Below, piece after piece: positions 28,544 through 36,767 of a stretch of DNA of 36,767 nucleotides (the first letter of the stretch is position 1; each line of letters opens with the position of its first letter). The position numbers and the translations under genes are program-made. The stretch is from positions 1 to 36,767 of the forward strand of contig NZ_JAKFWH010000038.1 in the NCBI RefSeq assembly GCF_021731985.1. Direction: 5' to 3'. The notes beneath the pieces are model-generated. The model searched no databases. It was not told the DNA's origin and saw only the letters and a list, made by a program, of their open reading frames with translations. This DNA is from Nitrosomonas sp. Lineage in GTDB: Bacteria > Pseudomonadota > Gammaproteobacteria > Burkholderiales > Nitrosomonadaceae.

Positions 28544-28936
28544 TTATGATTTTTCGGAGTCTGAATCTGTTTGATGCGGTATTTGTTCTTGGGCTATTGC
28601 TTCGTCGATCAATTTTGACAGCCGAACGCCCCGTTCGACGGATTCGTCATAAATAAAATGTAATTGCGGGACAATTCTTAGTTTCATCCGGTGCGATAAG
28701 TTTGAGCGTAAGAAACCTTTCGCATGTTCCAAACCTTTTTCCACTAAGAAATTTTCTTCTTTGTTGCCTAAAGTGGTATAAAAAACTTTGGCATGACTAT
28801 AATCACGAGTCACTTCAACTGCAGTCAATGTGATTTTCCCGACACGCGGATCTTTGATTTCATGTTGTAACAGATCGGCTAATTCTCGCTGTATCTGGTC
28901 CGCAATACGTAATGTTCGGGAATAGTCTCTGGGCAT
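28544..28936 (-). CDS. rbfA: Ribosome-binding factor A
   Basis: The 130-residue protein shows the KH-like fold of RbfA with RIADQIQRELADLLQHEIKDPRVGKITLTAVEVTRDYSHAKVF split over strands, and a C-terminal basic and acidic tail. It binds the 30S subunit in maturation. It begins 27 nt after infB and precedes truB by 12 nt. Confidence 0.96.
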   Translation of the reverse strand: MPRDYSRTLRIADQIQRELADLLQHEIKDPRVGKITLTAVEVTRDYSHAKVFYTTLGNKEENFLVEKGLEHAKGFLRSNLSHRMKLRIVPQLHFIYDESVERGVRLSKLIDEAIAQEQIPHQTDSDSEKS

Positions 28937-28963
28937 GGGAAGTTGTGTTGATTAAAGCGGCGA

Positions 28964-31618
28964 CTACAGAAACCGCGCTGTTTCAACAATTTCATAAGCT
29001 TCCAATTGGTCTCCCAGCTGAATATCATTATAGTTTTTTAGAGACAATCCACACTCAAATCCTTCTCTGACTTCCTTGACATCGTCCTTAAAGCGCTTCA
29101 ATGAGTCCAATTCACAACTGTGTATAACCAAGCCATCGCGTAACACTCGGATTAATGAATTTCTTTTAACGATGCCCTCTGATACATAACATCCTGCCAC
29201 GATGCCAACCTTAGGAATGCGATAAATTTCACGAATTTCAACCAAACCTTGTATGCTTTCCTTACGATCCGGCGACATCATCCCAGAGAGCGCTGCTTTA
29301 ATTTCATCCACCGCTTCATAAATGATGTTGTAGTAACGCACATCAACACCGCTCGATGCGATTAACTTACGTGCACTGGCATCTGCACGGACGTTGAAGC
29401 CAATAATAACGGCTTTTGATGCCAGGGATAAATTAACATCGGATTCAATAATCGCACCTACGCCACTGTGGATGATATTTACTTTTACTTCATCCGTTGC
29501 GAGTTTGTGCAATGCATACGCTAATGCTTCACAGGAGCCTTGCACATCGGCTTTAATAATCAAAGCAAGGACCTTAACATCGGCTTGTTGGTCAAAAACG
29601 TTTTCAAGTTTCGCGGCATGTTGCTTGGCAAATTTTACATCGCGATATTTTCCTTGACGGAATAAGGCAATTTCTCGCGCCTTGCGTTCATCGTCCAGTA
29701 CAAACACAAATTCGCCCGATTCAGGTACTTCGGATAAACCCTGAATTTCAACTGGAATCGATGTTCCTGCCTGTTTGATAGATTTGCCATTTTCATCATT
29801 CATGGCTCTTACCTTGCCAAAAACTGCGCCAGCCAATAAGACATCTCCACGCTTTAGGATTCCTGATTGCACCAGAATGGTTGCTACTGGGCCACGGCCT
29901 TTATCCAAACGGGATTCAATCACAACACCTTTGGCCGGTGTGTTGATGGGTGCTTTTAGTTCTAATACTTCAGCTTGCAGCAATATGCTTTCCAGTAAAG
30001 AATCTACACCTTGACCGGTCTTGGCTGATACTTCTACGAACATCGTATCTCCACCCCAATCTTCCGGAACCACAGCATGGGCAACCAGTTCATGCCGGAT
30101 TCGTTCAGCATTCGCTTCTGGTTTATCTATTTTATTCACCACCACGATAATAGGAATTTTTGCTGCTTTTGCATGATGAATTGCTTCAATCGTTTGGGGC
30201 ATAACGCCATCATCGGCAGCCACTACAAGAATGACGATATCAGTAATTTTTGTTCCACGCGCACGCATTGCGGTAAATGCTTCGTGCCCAGGTGTATCCA
30301 AAAAGGTAATCATGCCATGATCTGTTTCTACATGATAAGCACCGATATGTTGGGTTATGCCGCCTGCTTCACCGCCGGCAACACGGGTACGGCGGATGTA
30401 ATCCAATAAAGACGTTTTACCATGATCGACATGTCCCATTACTGTTACCACAGGGGCACGTGGAGCCAATTCTACTTCAACATCAGATGTTTCGCGGTCT
30501 ACTAGGAAAGTCTCTGGATTATCCAACTCAGCATGTTTTGCAATATGTCCCATCTCTTCAACAACAATCATGCCAGTATCTTGATCCAGCATTTGGTTAA
30601 TTGTCACCATACTACCCATTTTCATCAGTACCTTAATGACATCGGCTGCTTTAACCGACATTTTCTGTGCAAGTGCGCTCACAGAAATTGTTTCGGGTAC
30701 CATGATCTCACGTACGATGGGTTCTGTCGGTGCAGAAAAACCATGAATATTCTGGTCATCTACCTGTGTTGGTTTGCTATGCTTGTCTCTACGTGTTCGC
30801 CAGCCTTGACCGGCAGAAAGATCGCCACGGGTTTTAACACCGCGTTTTTTGGTGTTTTCATCTTTCCAGACAACTTGCTGTTTGGCTTGTTTCTTTTTCT
30901 TATCTGCTTTTTCTTCGGGCTTTACAATAGGCTTATGCAGTGTTCCATCAGTAGATCCGGGATGTGATTGCGCTTCTGTTTGCTGATCAGGTTCAAGTTT
31001 TTTGTCGGCTTCCGATTGTGTAGCATCAGCGGATTCTGCAGATATTTGCGGTACCTGTTTTTCCAGTGCGGATGCTTCACCAGCAATTCCTTTCGACTCT
31101 TCTTCCGTTTGCTTTATCTCATCCGTGATTTCGGTTTTCTTGCGTGCCTTTTTTTGTTTAATTTCTTCAACTTGACGTGCAATCAGTTCTGCCTGTTTTC
31201 TTGCTTCTTCACTTCGTAGCGCTAATTGTTCTGCGTCAATTACGGGCTCTCTAACCGGTTGCTGGCTAGTGACATCCGGTGACTTGATTGCTATCGGGGC
31301 GGCGGGTTCTGAGTCTCCAGGAGTTGGCTGGGTCAGGACACGTCTTTTTCTAACTTCCACTTGAATGGTTCGTGCTCGTCCCGTGCTGTCCGATTTCCGG
31401 ATCTCGGAAGTTTGACGGCGGGTTAAAGTAACTTTACTTTTAATCTCAGTGGTTCCATGGGTTTTTCTCAGATAATCAAGCAATTGAGCTTTATCTTGCT
31501 CCGTCAAACTGTCTTCTGTCAACACTTTCTTCACGCCAGCAGCTTTAAGTTGCTCCAGCAGGACTGCTGGCAGCAAGCCCAGTTCATTAGCAAATTGTTC
31601 CACACTCATTTGAGCCAT
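28964..31618 (-). CDS. infB: Translation initiation factor IF-2
   Basis: The 884-residue protein has an N-terminal IF2 domain (about 1-50), a long charged Lys/Glu-rich linker (100-290), the G domain with GHVDHGKT (395-402), DTPGHEAF and NKID, and the C-terminal domains II-IV. It places fMet-tRNA on the 30S subunit. It lies 87 nt after nusA. The linker lacks the IF2-alpha-specific start alternatives I could identify, so whether several isoforms are made is not clear. Confidence 0.98.
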   Translation of the reverse strand: MAQMSVEQFANELGLLPAVLLEQLKAAGVKKVLTEDSLTEQDKAQLLDYLRKTHGTTEIKSKVTLTRRQTSEIRKSDSTGRARTIQVEVRKRRVLTQPTPGDSEPAAPIAIKSPDVTSQQPVREPVIDAEQLALRSEEARKQAELIARQVEEIKQKKARKKTEITDEIKQTEEESKGIAGEASALEKQVPQISAESADATQSEADKKLEPDQQTEAQSHPGSTDGTLHKPIVKPEEKADKKKKQAKQQVVWKDENTKKRGVKTRGDLSAGQGWRTRRDKHSKPTQVDDQNIHGFSAPTEPIVREIMVPETISVSALAQKMSVKAADVIKVLMKMGSMVTINQMLDQDTGMIVVEEMGHIAKHAELDNPETFLVDRETSDVEVELAPRAPVVTVMGHVDHGKTSLLDYIRRTRVAGGEAGGITQHIGAYHVETDHGMITFLDTPGHEAFTAMRARGTKITDIVILVVAADDGVMPQTIEAIHHAKAAKIPIIVVVNKIDKPEANAERIRHELVAHAVVPEDWGGDTMFVEVSAKTGQGVDSLLESILLQAEVLELKAPINTPAKGVVIESRLDKGRGPVATILVQSGILKRGDVLLAGAVFGKVRAMNDENGKSIKQAGTSIPVEIQGLSEVPESGEFVFVLDDERKAREIALFRQGKYRDVKFAKQHAAKLENVFDQQADVKVLALIIKADVQGSCEALAYALHKLATDEVKVNIIHSGVGAIIESDVNLSLASKAVIIGFNVRADASARKLIASSGVDVRYYNIIYEAVDEIKAALSGMMSPDRKESIQGLVEIREIYRIPKVGIVAGCYVSEGIVKRNSLIRVLRDGLVIHSCELDSLKRFKDDVKEVREGFECGLSLKNYNDIQLGDQLEAYEIVETARFL

Positions 31619-31705
31619 TTATAACCCTTCAGCAATCAAAACTACAAGCAGATACTCATCAAAATAAATAATTACTGCTACGCTATTATCATCCGATGAT
31701 TTAAA

Positions 31706-33178
31706 TCAAGTAAACCATGGTTCACGTGCTTTCATAATTAGCTGATTTGCACGTTCAATATCGATACCTGTCATCTCGACCAAGTCATCAGTGGCCAAAT
31801 CAGCCAAGTCAGCTTGCGTATTAATACCTTTTGATGCCAGTTCGCGGACGATATTAATATCCATTCCTTCTAATGCAAGCAAATCTTCAGCGCTATGCTC
31901 TACTTTCTCTTCTTTGGCTATGGCATCCGTTAGCAATACATTACGGGCTCGATTACGAATTTCATTGACTGTTTCTTCATCTAGTGACTCGATTTCCAAC
32001 ATCTCATTGAGAGGAACATAAGCTACTTCTTCCAATGTGACAAAGCCTTCCTGCACAAGTATCTCCGCGATTTCTTCATCAACATCCAGTTTTTGCATGA
32101 AAAGTTGACAAATTAACGATGATTCTTGTTCATGTTTGACTTTAGATTCCTCTATCGTCATGATGTTTAACTCCCAACCTGTTAGTTCGGAAGCTAATCG
32201 TACATTTTGTCCGCCCCGGCCGATTGCTTGTGCGAGATTGTCATCATCCACCACGATGTCCATACTGTGCTTTTCTTCATCGACCATAATGCTGCTGATT
32301 TCTGCAGGTGCCAATGCATTAATAATAAAAGTCGCGGGATCATCCGACCACAATACGATATCAACGCGCTCACCAGCCAGTTCGCTAATAACTGCCTGTA
32401 CTCTGGATCCACGCATGCCGACACAAGTACCAATAGGGTCAACGCGTTGATCATTTGATTTAACAGCAATTTTAGCACGTGATCCGGGATCTCGCGTTGC
32501 CGCTTTGATCTCCAGCAAGCCTTCCTCAATCTCGGGCACTTCCAGCTCAAACAATTTCATCAGAAATTCAGGAGAAATGCGTGAAAGCTTTAATTGTGGT
32601 CCTCTGGCAGCGCGATCCACTTTATACAAATAAGCGCGGACTCGATCACCCACGCGCAAGTTTTCTTTCGGTATCATCTGGTCACGCGGCAATTCAGCTT
32701 CAATTTTTCCGGATTCAATAAGAGCATTGCCGCGTTCCATCCGTTTGATCGTGCCGTTAATCAGATAATCCTCTCTTTCGAGAAAATCATTCAATGTTTG
32801 CTCACGTTCGGCATCCCGTATTTTCTGGAATATTACCTGTTTTGCTGCTTGTGCTCCAATACGTCCAAATTCAATTGGCTCGAGTAATTTTTCAACATGA
32901 TCGCCGACCTGAATATCTGCATCAGTTGTTAAAGCATCACTCAATGAAATTTGGCGCGCAGGGTCTTCCACGGCGCCATCTTCTACAACCAGCCATCGGC
33001 GGAAAGATTGATGACTTCCTGTTAATCGGTCAATTGAAACATGTGTTTCAATATCCTCCTGAAACCGTCTTTTTGTGGCGGATGCTAATGCAAGCTCCAA
33101 TGCTATGAAAACAACTTCCTTTTCAACAGATTTTTCACGTGCCAATGCATCGACCAACAGTAAAATTTCGCGGCTCAT
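31706..33178 (-). CDS. nusA: Transcription termination/antitermination factor NusA
   Basis: The 490-residue protein has the NusA N-terminal RNA-polymerase-binding domain ([24 protein letters not shown] split), the S1 domain (about 135-200), KH domains with [23 protein letters not shown] split and [13 protein letters not shown], and two C-terminal acidic repeats with [13 protein letters not shown]. It controls pausing, termination and antitermination. It follows rimP by 26 nt. The terminator in the rimP leader could make it self-regulating. Confidence 0.98.
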   Translation of the reverse strand: MSREILLLVDALAREKSVEKEVVFIALELALASATKRRFQEDIETHVSIDRLTGSHQSFRRWLVVEDGAVEDPARQISLSDALTTDADIQVGDHVEKLLEPIEFGRIGAQAAKQVIFQKIRDAEREQTLNDFLEREDYLINGTIKRMERGNALIESGKIEAELPRDQMIPKENLRVGDRVRAYLYKVDRAARGPQLKLSRISPEFLMKLFELEVPEIEEGLLEIKAATRDPGSRAKIAVKSNDQRVDPIGTCVGMRGSRVQAVISELAGERVDIVLWSDDPATFIINALAPAEISSIMVDEEKHSMDIVVDDDNLAQAIGRGGQNVRLASELTGWELNIMTIEESKVKHEQESSLICQLFMQKLDVDEEIAEILVQEGFVTLEEVAYVPLNEMLEIESLDEETVNEIRNRARNVLLTDAIAKEEKVEHSAEDLLALEGMDINIVRELASKGINTQADLADLATDDLVEMTGIDIERANQLIMKAREPWFT

Positions 33179-33204
33179 AGTCCTCCAGCCAAATCTTTAT
33201 ATAC

Positions 33205-33633
33205 CTACAATTTTGGAACCAAACGGGCTTTTCCAAGGTTACTCAATTCAAGGTCTAACAATTTCCCTTCGACTTCGATTTTGATTATGCCATTATTCGT
33301 TTCCCGTAAAACTCCCACAAAATTTCTCTGTCCCTGTATAGGAACACGCAGCTTTAATTTAACTGTTTCACCGTTAAAGCGGAGAAAATCAGCTTCTTTC
33401 CGTAAAGGTCTATCTAATCCTGGTGATGAAACTTCCAGTCGGCCAAAATCAATGTTTTCAACTGCAAACAACCGGCTCAGATGATTGCTGATAGCCACGC
33501 AGTCATCAATATTGATGCCACCTTCTTTATCCACAAATATTCTTAATAATTTGTTGTGTGCTAATCGTTCCACTTCGACCAACTCATAACCCAATCCTTG
33601 CAGAGTTGATTCCAATAATTCTTCCAGTGCCAT
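33205..33633 (-). CDS. rimP: Ribosome maturation factor RimP
   Basis: From ATG 33631-33633, preceded by GGCGGAG, the protein has 142 residues: [46 protein letters not shown]. It assists 30S assembly and is normally first in the nusA operon. The frame continues upstream to 33690 through a hairpin with a U-tract, which is not coding-like, so the shorter start is preferred. Confidence 0.95.
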   Translation of the reverse strand: MALEELLESTLQGLGYELVEVERLAHNKLLRIFVDKEGGINIDDCVAISNHLSRLFAVENIDFGRLEVSSPGLDRPLRKEADFLRFNGETVKLKLRVPIQGQRNFVGVLRETNNGIIKIEVEGKLLDLELSNLGKARLVPKL

Positions 33634-33645
33634 AGCTCCGCCACA

Positions 33646-33672
33646 AATAAAAAATGGGCTGAAAAAGCCCAT
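33646..33672 (-). terminator. Intrinsic terminator-like hairpin in the rimP leader
   Basis: On the minus strand ATGGGCT (33666-33672) pairs with AGCCCAT (33654-33660) around TTTTC, followed by TTTTTATTT (33645-33653). This ends about 12 nt ahead of the rimP ATG and just before its ribosome site, with no gene upstream on this strand within the window. It resembles an attenuator. Confidence 0.7.
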
Positions 33673-33902
33673 CGAATCTATCGGTCTCATTTTAACAAAA
33701 ATTTATAAAATAGGAAACATAAACTTCGCTGAATGTAATACCTTAGCGATTTTATAAACTTTCTGACTCTATCCGCGTCAGGCTGCTTGCAGATTTTCTG
33801 AGCGCAAATTCACCTTCCAGAAATAAGAAGTGCAAATGACGCGCGAAGCCAATGATACAATCTTTCTCAAGTGTACAGAATAAAAGAATTCCGGAGAGTT
33901 TC

Positions 33903-35870
33903 ATGTCAGCCATTGAATCAATTTTAAATGAAACACGCATATTTCCGCCTTCTGATGAATTCACCAGAAAAGCAAATATACCCAGCCTTCAAGCCTATCA
34001 GGCTTTGTGTGCAGAAGCCGAGCTGGATTATCAGAGCTTCTGGGCAAAACAAGCTAAAGAACAGATTCTCTGGCATAAACCTTTTACGCAAATACTGGAT
34101 GATCGGACTCCGCCGCTCTATCAGTGGTTCAATGATGGTGAATTAAATGTCTCGTATAACTGCCTGGATCGTCACCTGGCAACACAAGCGGATAAGATTG
34201 CTATTATTTTTGAAGCCGATGATGGTGAAGTCATTCAGTCGACCTATCGTGATCTCCATCAGCGTGTTTGCCAGCTTGCCAATGCGCTGAAATCACAAAA
34301 TATCCAAAAAGACGACCGTGTCATTATTTATATGCCTATGCGGATTGAAGCTGTTGTCGCCATGCAAGCCTGTGCACGCATTGGTGCAATTCATTCGGTA
34401 GTATTTGGCGGTTTTTCTGCTAAAAGTTTGCATGAGCGCATTCTAGATGCCGGTGCAGTAGCAATCATTACGGCCGATGAGCAGGTGCGCGGTGGTAAAC
34501 ACAATCCGCTCAAAGCAACCGTTGATGAAGCTATGAGCCTGCATGACACGACATCGGTAAAGCTGGTTGTGGTTTATCAACGTACTGGCAGCGACATACC
34601 TTTTAATCCAGAACGCGATGTCTGGTGGCACGAAATCACGCAAGGCGTCAGTACCCAGTGCGAGCCGGAATGGGTTAATGCAGAGCACCCACTTTTTACA
34701 TTATATACCTCAGGATCAACGGGTAAGCCCAAGGGAGTTCAGCATTCCAGCGCCGGTTATTTACTCGGAACCAAGCTGAGTATGCAGTGGATCTTTGATT
34801 ACAAACCATCCGATATATTCTGGTGTACTGCGGATGTTGGCTGGATTACTGGCCATAGTTACGTCACCTACGGGCCTCTGGCTATGGGTGCTACGCAGGT
34901 GATATTCGAGGGAATTCCGACTTATCCGCATGCCGGGCGCTTCTGGGAAATAATCCAGAAACATCGCGTAACCACATTCTATACCGCACCGACCGCAATT
35001 CGTTCGTTAATTAAACTGGGAGCGGATTTGCCCGCGCAATATGACTTATCCTCGTTACGCTTATTGGGTTCAGTTGGTGAACCGATTAATCCTGAGGCCT
35101 GGATATGGTTCTATGAAAAAATAGGTCAATCCCGCTGCCCCATCGTGGATACCTGGTGGCAGACAGAAACCGGTTGCCATATGATTGCGCCGATGCCAGG
35201 CGCGGTTGCGCTGAAACCGGGTTCCTGTACTTTTCCATTACCGGGAATTTTCGCGGCTATTGTCGATGAAGCAGGTCACGATGTAGAAAATGGCAAAGGC
35301 GGTTTCTTGGTGATTAAAAAGCCTTTTCCTTCACAAATCCGCACGCTCTGGGGTGATCCGGAACGCTTCAAGAAAACTTATTTCCCGGAAGATATGGGTC
35401 AGGGAAAATATTACCTTGCGGGAGATTCGGCATACCGTGATACGGATGGTTATTTCTGGATTATGGGACGGATTGATGATGTTTTGAATGTTTCCGGACA
35501 CCGGTTAGGAACGATGGAAATTGAATCGGCTTTGGTTGCCAATCCCTTGGTTGCAGAAGCAGCTGTTGTCGGCAAGCCGCATGAAATTAAAGGTGAATCG
35601 GTGATTGCTTTTGTTGTGCTGAAGGGAAAGTACCCGCATGGCGAAGAAGTGGTTCAAATCACTAATACTTTGCGTGACTGGGTAGCACAGGAGATCGGCC
35701 CGATTGCCAAACCGGATGAAATCCGCTTTGGAGAAAATCTGCCTAAGACGCGATCTGGTAAAATCATGCGCCGATTATTACGCACACTCGCCAAAGGTGA
35801 GGAAATAACTCAGGATATTTCTACTTTGGAAAATCCAGCCATCCTTGAACAATTAAAGCATCCTTCCTAA
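33903..35870 (+). CDS. acs: Acetyl-CoA synthetase
   Basis: From ATG 33903, preceded by GGAG, the protein has 655 residues, close to the usual 652. It is an AMP-forming acyl-CoA synthetase with the AMP-binding loop [11 protein letters not shown] (268-278), TWWQTETGC, and the acylation-target Lys620 in TRSGKIMRR. It makes acetyl-CoA from acetate, ATP and CoA. An earlier in-frame ATG at 33852 lies in the leader and adds residues not seen in the family. It is divergent from rimP and followed 54 nt later by a metallo-beta-lactamase-fold gene. Confidence 0.97.
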   Translation: MSAIESILNETRIFPPSDEFTRKANIPSLQAYQALCAEAELDYQSFWAKQAKEQILWHKPFTQILDDRTPPLYQWFNDGELNVSYNCLDRHLATQADKIAIIFEADDGEVIQSTYRDLHQRVCQLANALKSQNIQKDDRVIIYMPMRIEAVVAMQACARIGAIHSVVFGGFSAKSLHERILDAGAVAIITADEQVRGGKHNPLKATVDEAMSLHDTTSVKLVVVYQRTGSDIPFNPERDVWWHEITQGVSTQCEPEWVNAEHPLFTLYTSGSTGKPKGVQHSSAGYLLGTKLSMQWIFDYKPSDIFWCTADVGWITGHSYVTYGPLAMGATQVIFEGIPTYPHAGRFWEIIQKHRVTTFYTAPTAIRSLIKLGADLPAQYDLSSLRLLGSVGEPINPEAWIWFYEKIGQSRCPIVDTWWQTETGCHMIAPMPGAVALKPGSCTFPLPGIFAAIVDEAGHDVENGKGGFLVIKKPFPSQIRTLWGDPERFKKTYFPEDMGQGKYYLAGDSAYRDTDGYFWIMGRIDDVLNVSGHRLGTMEIESALVANPLVAEAAVVGKPHEIKGESVIAFVVLKGKYPHGEEVVQITNTLRDWVAQEIGPIAKPDEIRFGENLPKTRSGKIMRRLLRTLAKGEEITQDISTLENPAILEQLKHPS

Positions 35871-35924
35871 TAACATTGAGTAGTATCAGTCGTATTGAAA
35901 GCTTGCGAATAAATCCGGAAAAAT

Positions 35925-36767
35925 ATGTCATTACCACTTGTTATTGATTATGAACACGGCATCAGTTCCATTGATGCACAATTTCACCGTCCCAGGCGGG
36001 CGGCTATTCATCTCATCGTTGAAAAAGGTGCTGCGGCACTGGTTGATACCGGCACATCTTTTTCCATTCCTGGTGTCATCGAATCGCTCAAACACAAGAA
36101 TATTGCCATTGAAGCTGTTGCTTACATCATATTGACGCATATTCATCTTGATCATGCCGGTGGTGCCAGTGAATGTATGCGTCTATTCCCAAATGCAAAA
36201 TTGGTTGTTCATCCACGCGGTGCGAGTCATATGGCAAATCCTGCTAGGCTGGTCGCTGGCGCAATAGGCGTCTATGGGGAAGCAGAATTTAGGCGCGTGT
36301 ATGGCGAGATTTATCCGATTGACGCGAACCGGATTATTGAAGCGCCCGATGAAAGCCGAATTGATCTTAATGGCCGCACATTACTGTTTCTCGACACGCC
36401 TGGTCATGCACGTCACCATAATTGCATCTATGATGAACGCAGTCAGTCTTTTTTCACGGGGGATACGTTCGGTGTTTCGTACCGGGAATTCGATGTCAAT
36501 GGATTGGAATTTGTATTTCCAACCACTTCACCGGTGCAATTTGATCCTGAAGCAGCCCACGCTTCAATCGATCGCATTATGGACTATCAACCGCGCTATG
36601 CTTATCTGACACACTATAGTCAGGTCGCTAACTTAGCGCATCATGCGGAATCGATGCACTACTTGATTGATGCGCATGTGGAGATTGCTCAGGCTGCAAG
36701 GCATGATAAAACGAATCGGCAATCCGTTATTTCGGAAGCACTCAGCAAATTATTATTACAACGATTA
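35925..36767 (+). CDS. Metallo-beta-lactamase-fold hydrolase (partial, runs off the window)
   Basis: ATG 35925 opens a frame of at least 281 codons with no stop before the window edge. The translation has the zinc motif THIHLDH (71-77) with AGG after it, a strand with LVDTG, a later His in DTPGHARHHN, and the metal Asp in FTGDTFG, the layout of metallo-beta-lactamase-fold hydrolases such as glyoxalase II, lactonases and other thioester or ester hydrolases. The substrate is unknown. It follows acs by 54 nt on the same strand and may be co-transcribed. The C-terminus is missing. Confidence 0.85.
   Translation, partial: MSLPLVIDYEHGISSIDAQFHRPRRAAIHLIVEKGAAALVDTGTSFSIPGVIESLKHKNIAIEAVAYIILTHIHLDHAGGASECMRLFPNAKLVVHPRGASHMANPARLVAGAIGVYGEAEFRRVYGEIYPIDANRIIEAPDESRIDLNGRTLLFLDTPGHARHHNCIYDERSQSFFTGDTFGVSYREFDVNGLEFVFPTTSPVQFDPEAAHASIDRIMDYQPRYAYLTHYSQVANLAHHAESMHYLIDAHVEIAQAARHDKTNRQSVISEALSKLLLQRL

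Noticed and set aside
30533-31219. Two long plus-strand open frames opposite infB
   Set aside because: They are antisense shadows of the low-complexity Lys/Glu linker of IF-2, rich in Phe, Cys and Leu as expected for such shadows.
33752-33964. 70-codon minus-strand frame upstream of rimP
   Set aside because: It overlaps the acs start and leader, has no family resemblance and is best explained as a shadow.

Overview
The window looks like chromosome of a betaproteobacterium, most likely an ammonia oxidiser of the Nitrosomonas group. This is inferred from gene content and recalled family resemblance (pyrG-eno-ftsB, ubiC-ubiA-ubiD, rimP-nusA-infB-rbfA-truB, a TIGR04073 exosortase-associated protein, IS1595- and IS30-type transposase tails); no search was run. 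No rRNA, tRNA or CRISPR array was recognised.

Left part (1-5.5 kb) is accessory. The end of an IS1595-type transposase abuts a patatin-like phospholipase whose gene follows an LpxH-like metallophosphatase. An M14-type zinc carboxypeptidase and an alpha/beta hydrolase follow on the other strand, with three 22-bp-spaced direct repeats between the two divergent units. Then come a HicAB toxin-antitoxin pair, a DUF2442 protein and an unrecognised protein with two zinc ribbons. At 5.6-9.3 kb there is an OlsF-like two-domain acyltransferase (ornithine lipid synthesis), a REC-REC-GGDEF protein with a degenerate first receiver, and a small exported TIGR04073 protein.

The centre (9.4-21.3 kb) is mostly housekeeping: htpX with a heat-shock-type promoter candidate, the pyrG, eno and ftsB genes, a fructosamine-kinase-like gene behind argH, a membrane-anchored sensor-like protein without output domain, murA, and ridA-recG. 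At 21.3-24.4 kb lies a second accessory stretch: a bestrophin-type channel, a second HicAB pair directly followed by an IS30 transposase tail, and an orphan lipoprotein.

The right part holds the ubiquinone genes ubiC-ubiA-ubiD, a DUF486 pseudogene with an internal deletion, the minus-strand translation operon rimP-nusA-infB-rbfA-truB with an intrinsic terminator in its leader, and then acs followed by a metallo-beta-lactamase-fold protein that runs off the window.

The points most worth a second look are the two hicA toxin genes, both predicted to be leaderless or nearly so while their hicB partners have strong ribosome sites; the zinc-ribbon protein of unknown function; the repeat array at 1744-1802; the terminator just ahead of rimP; and the short leader ORF overlapping the ubiC start.
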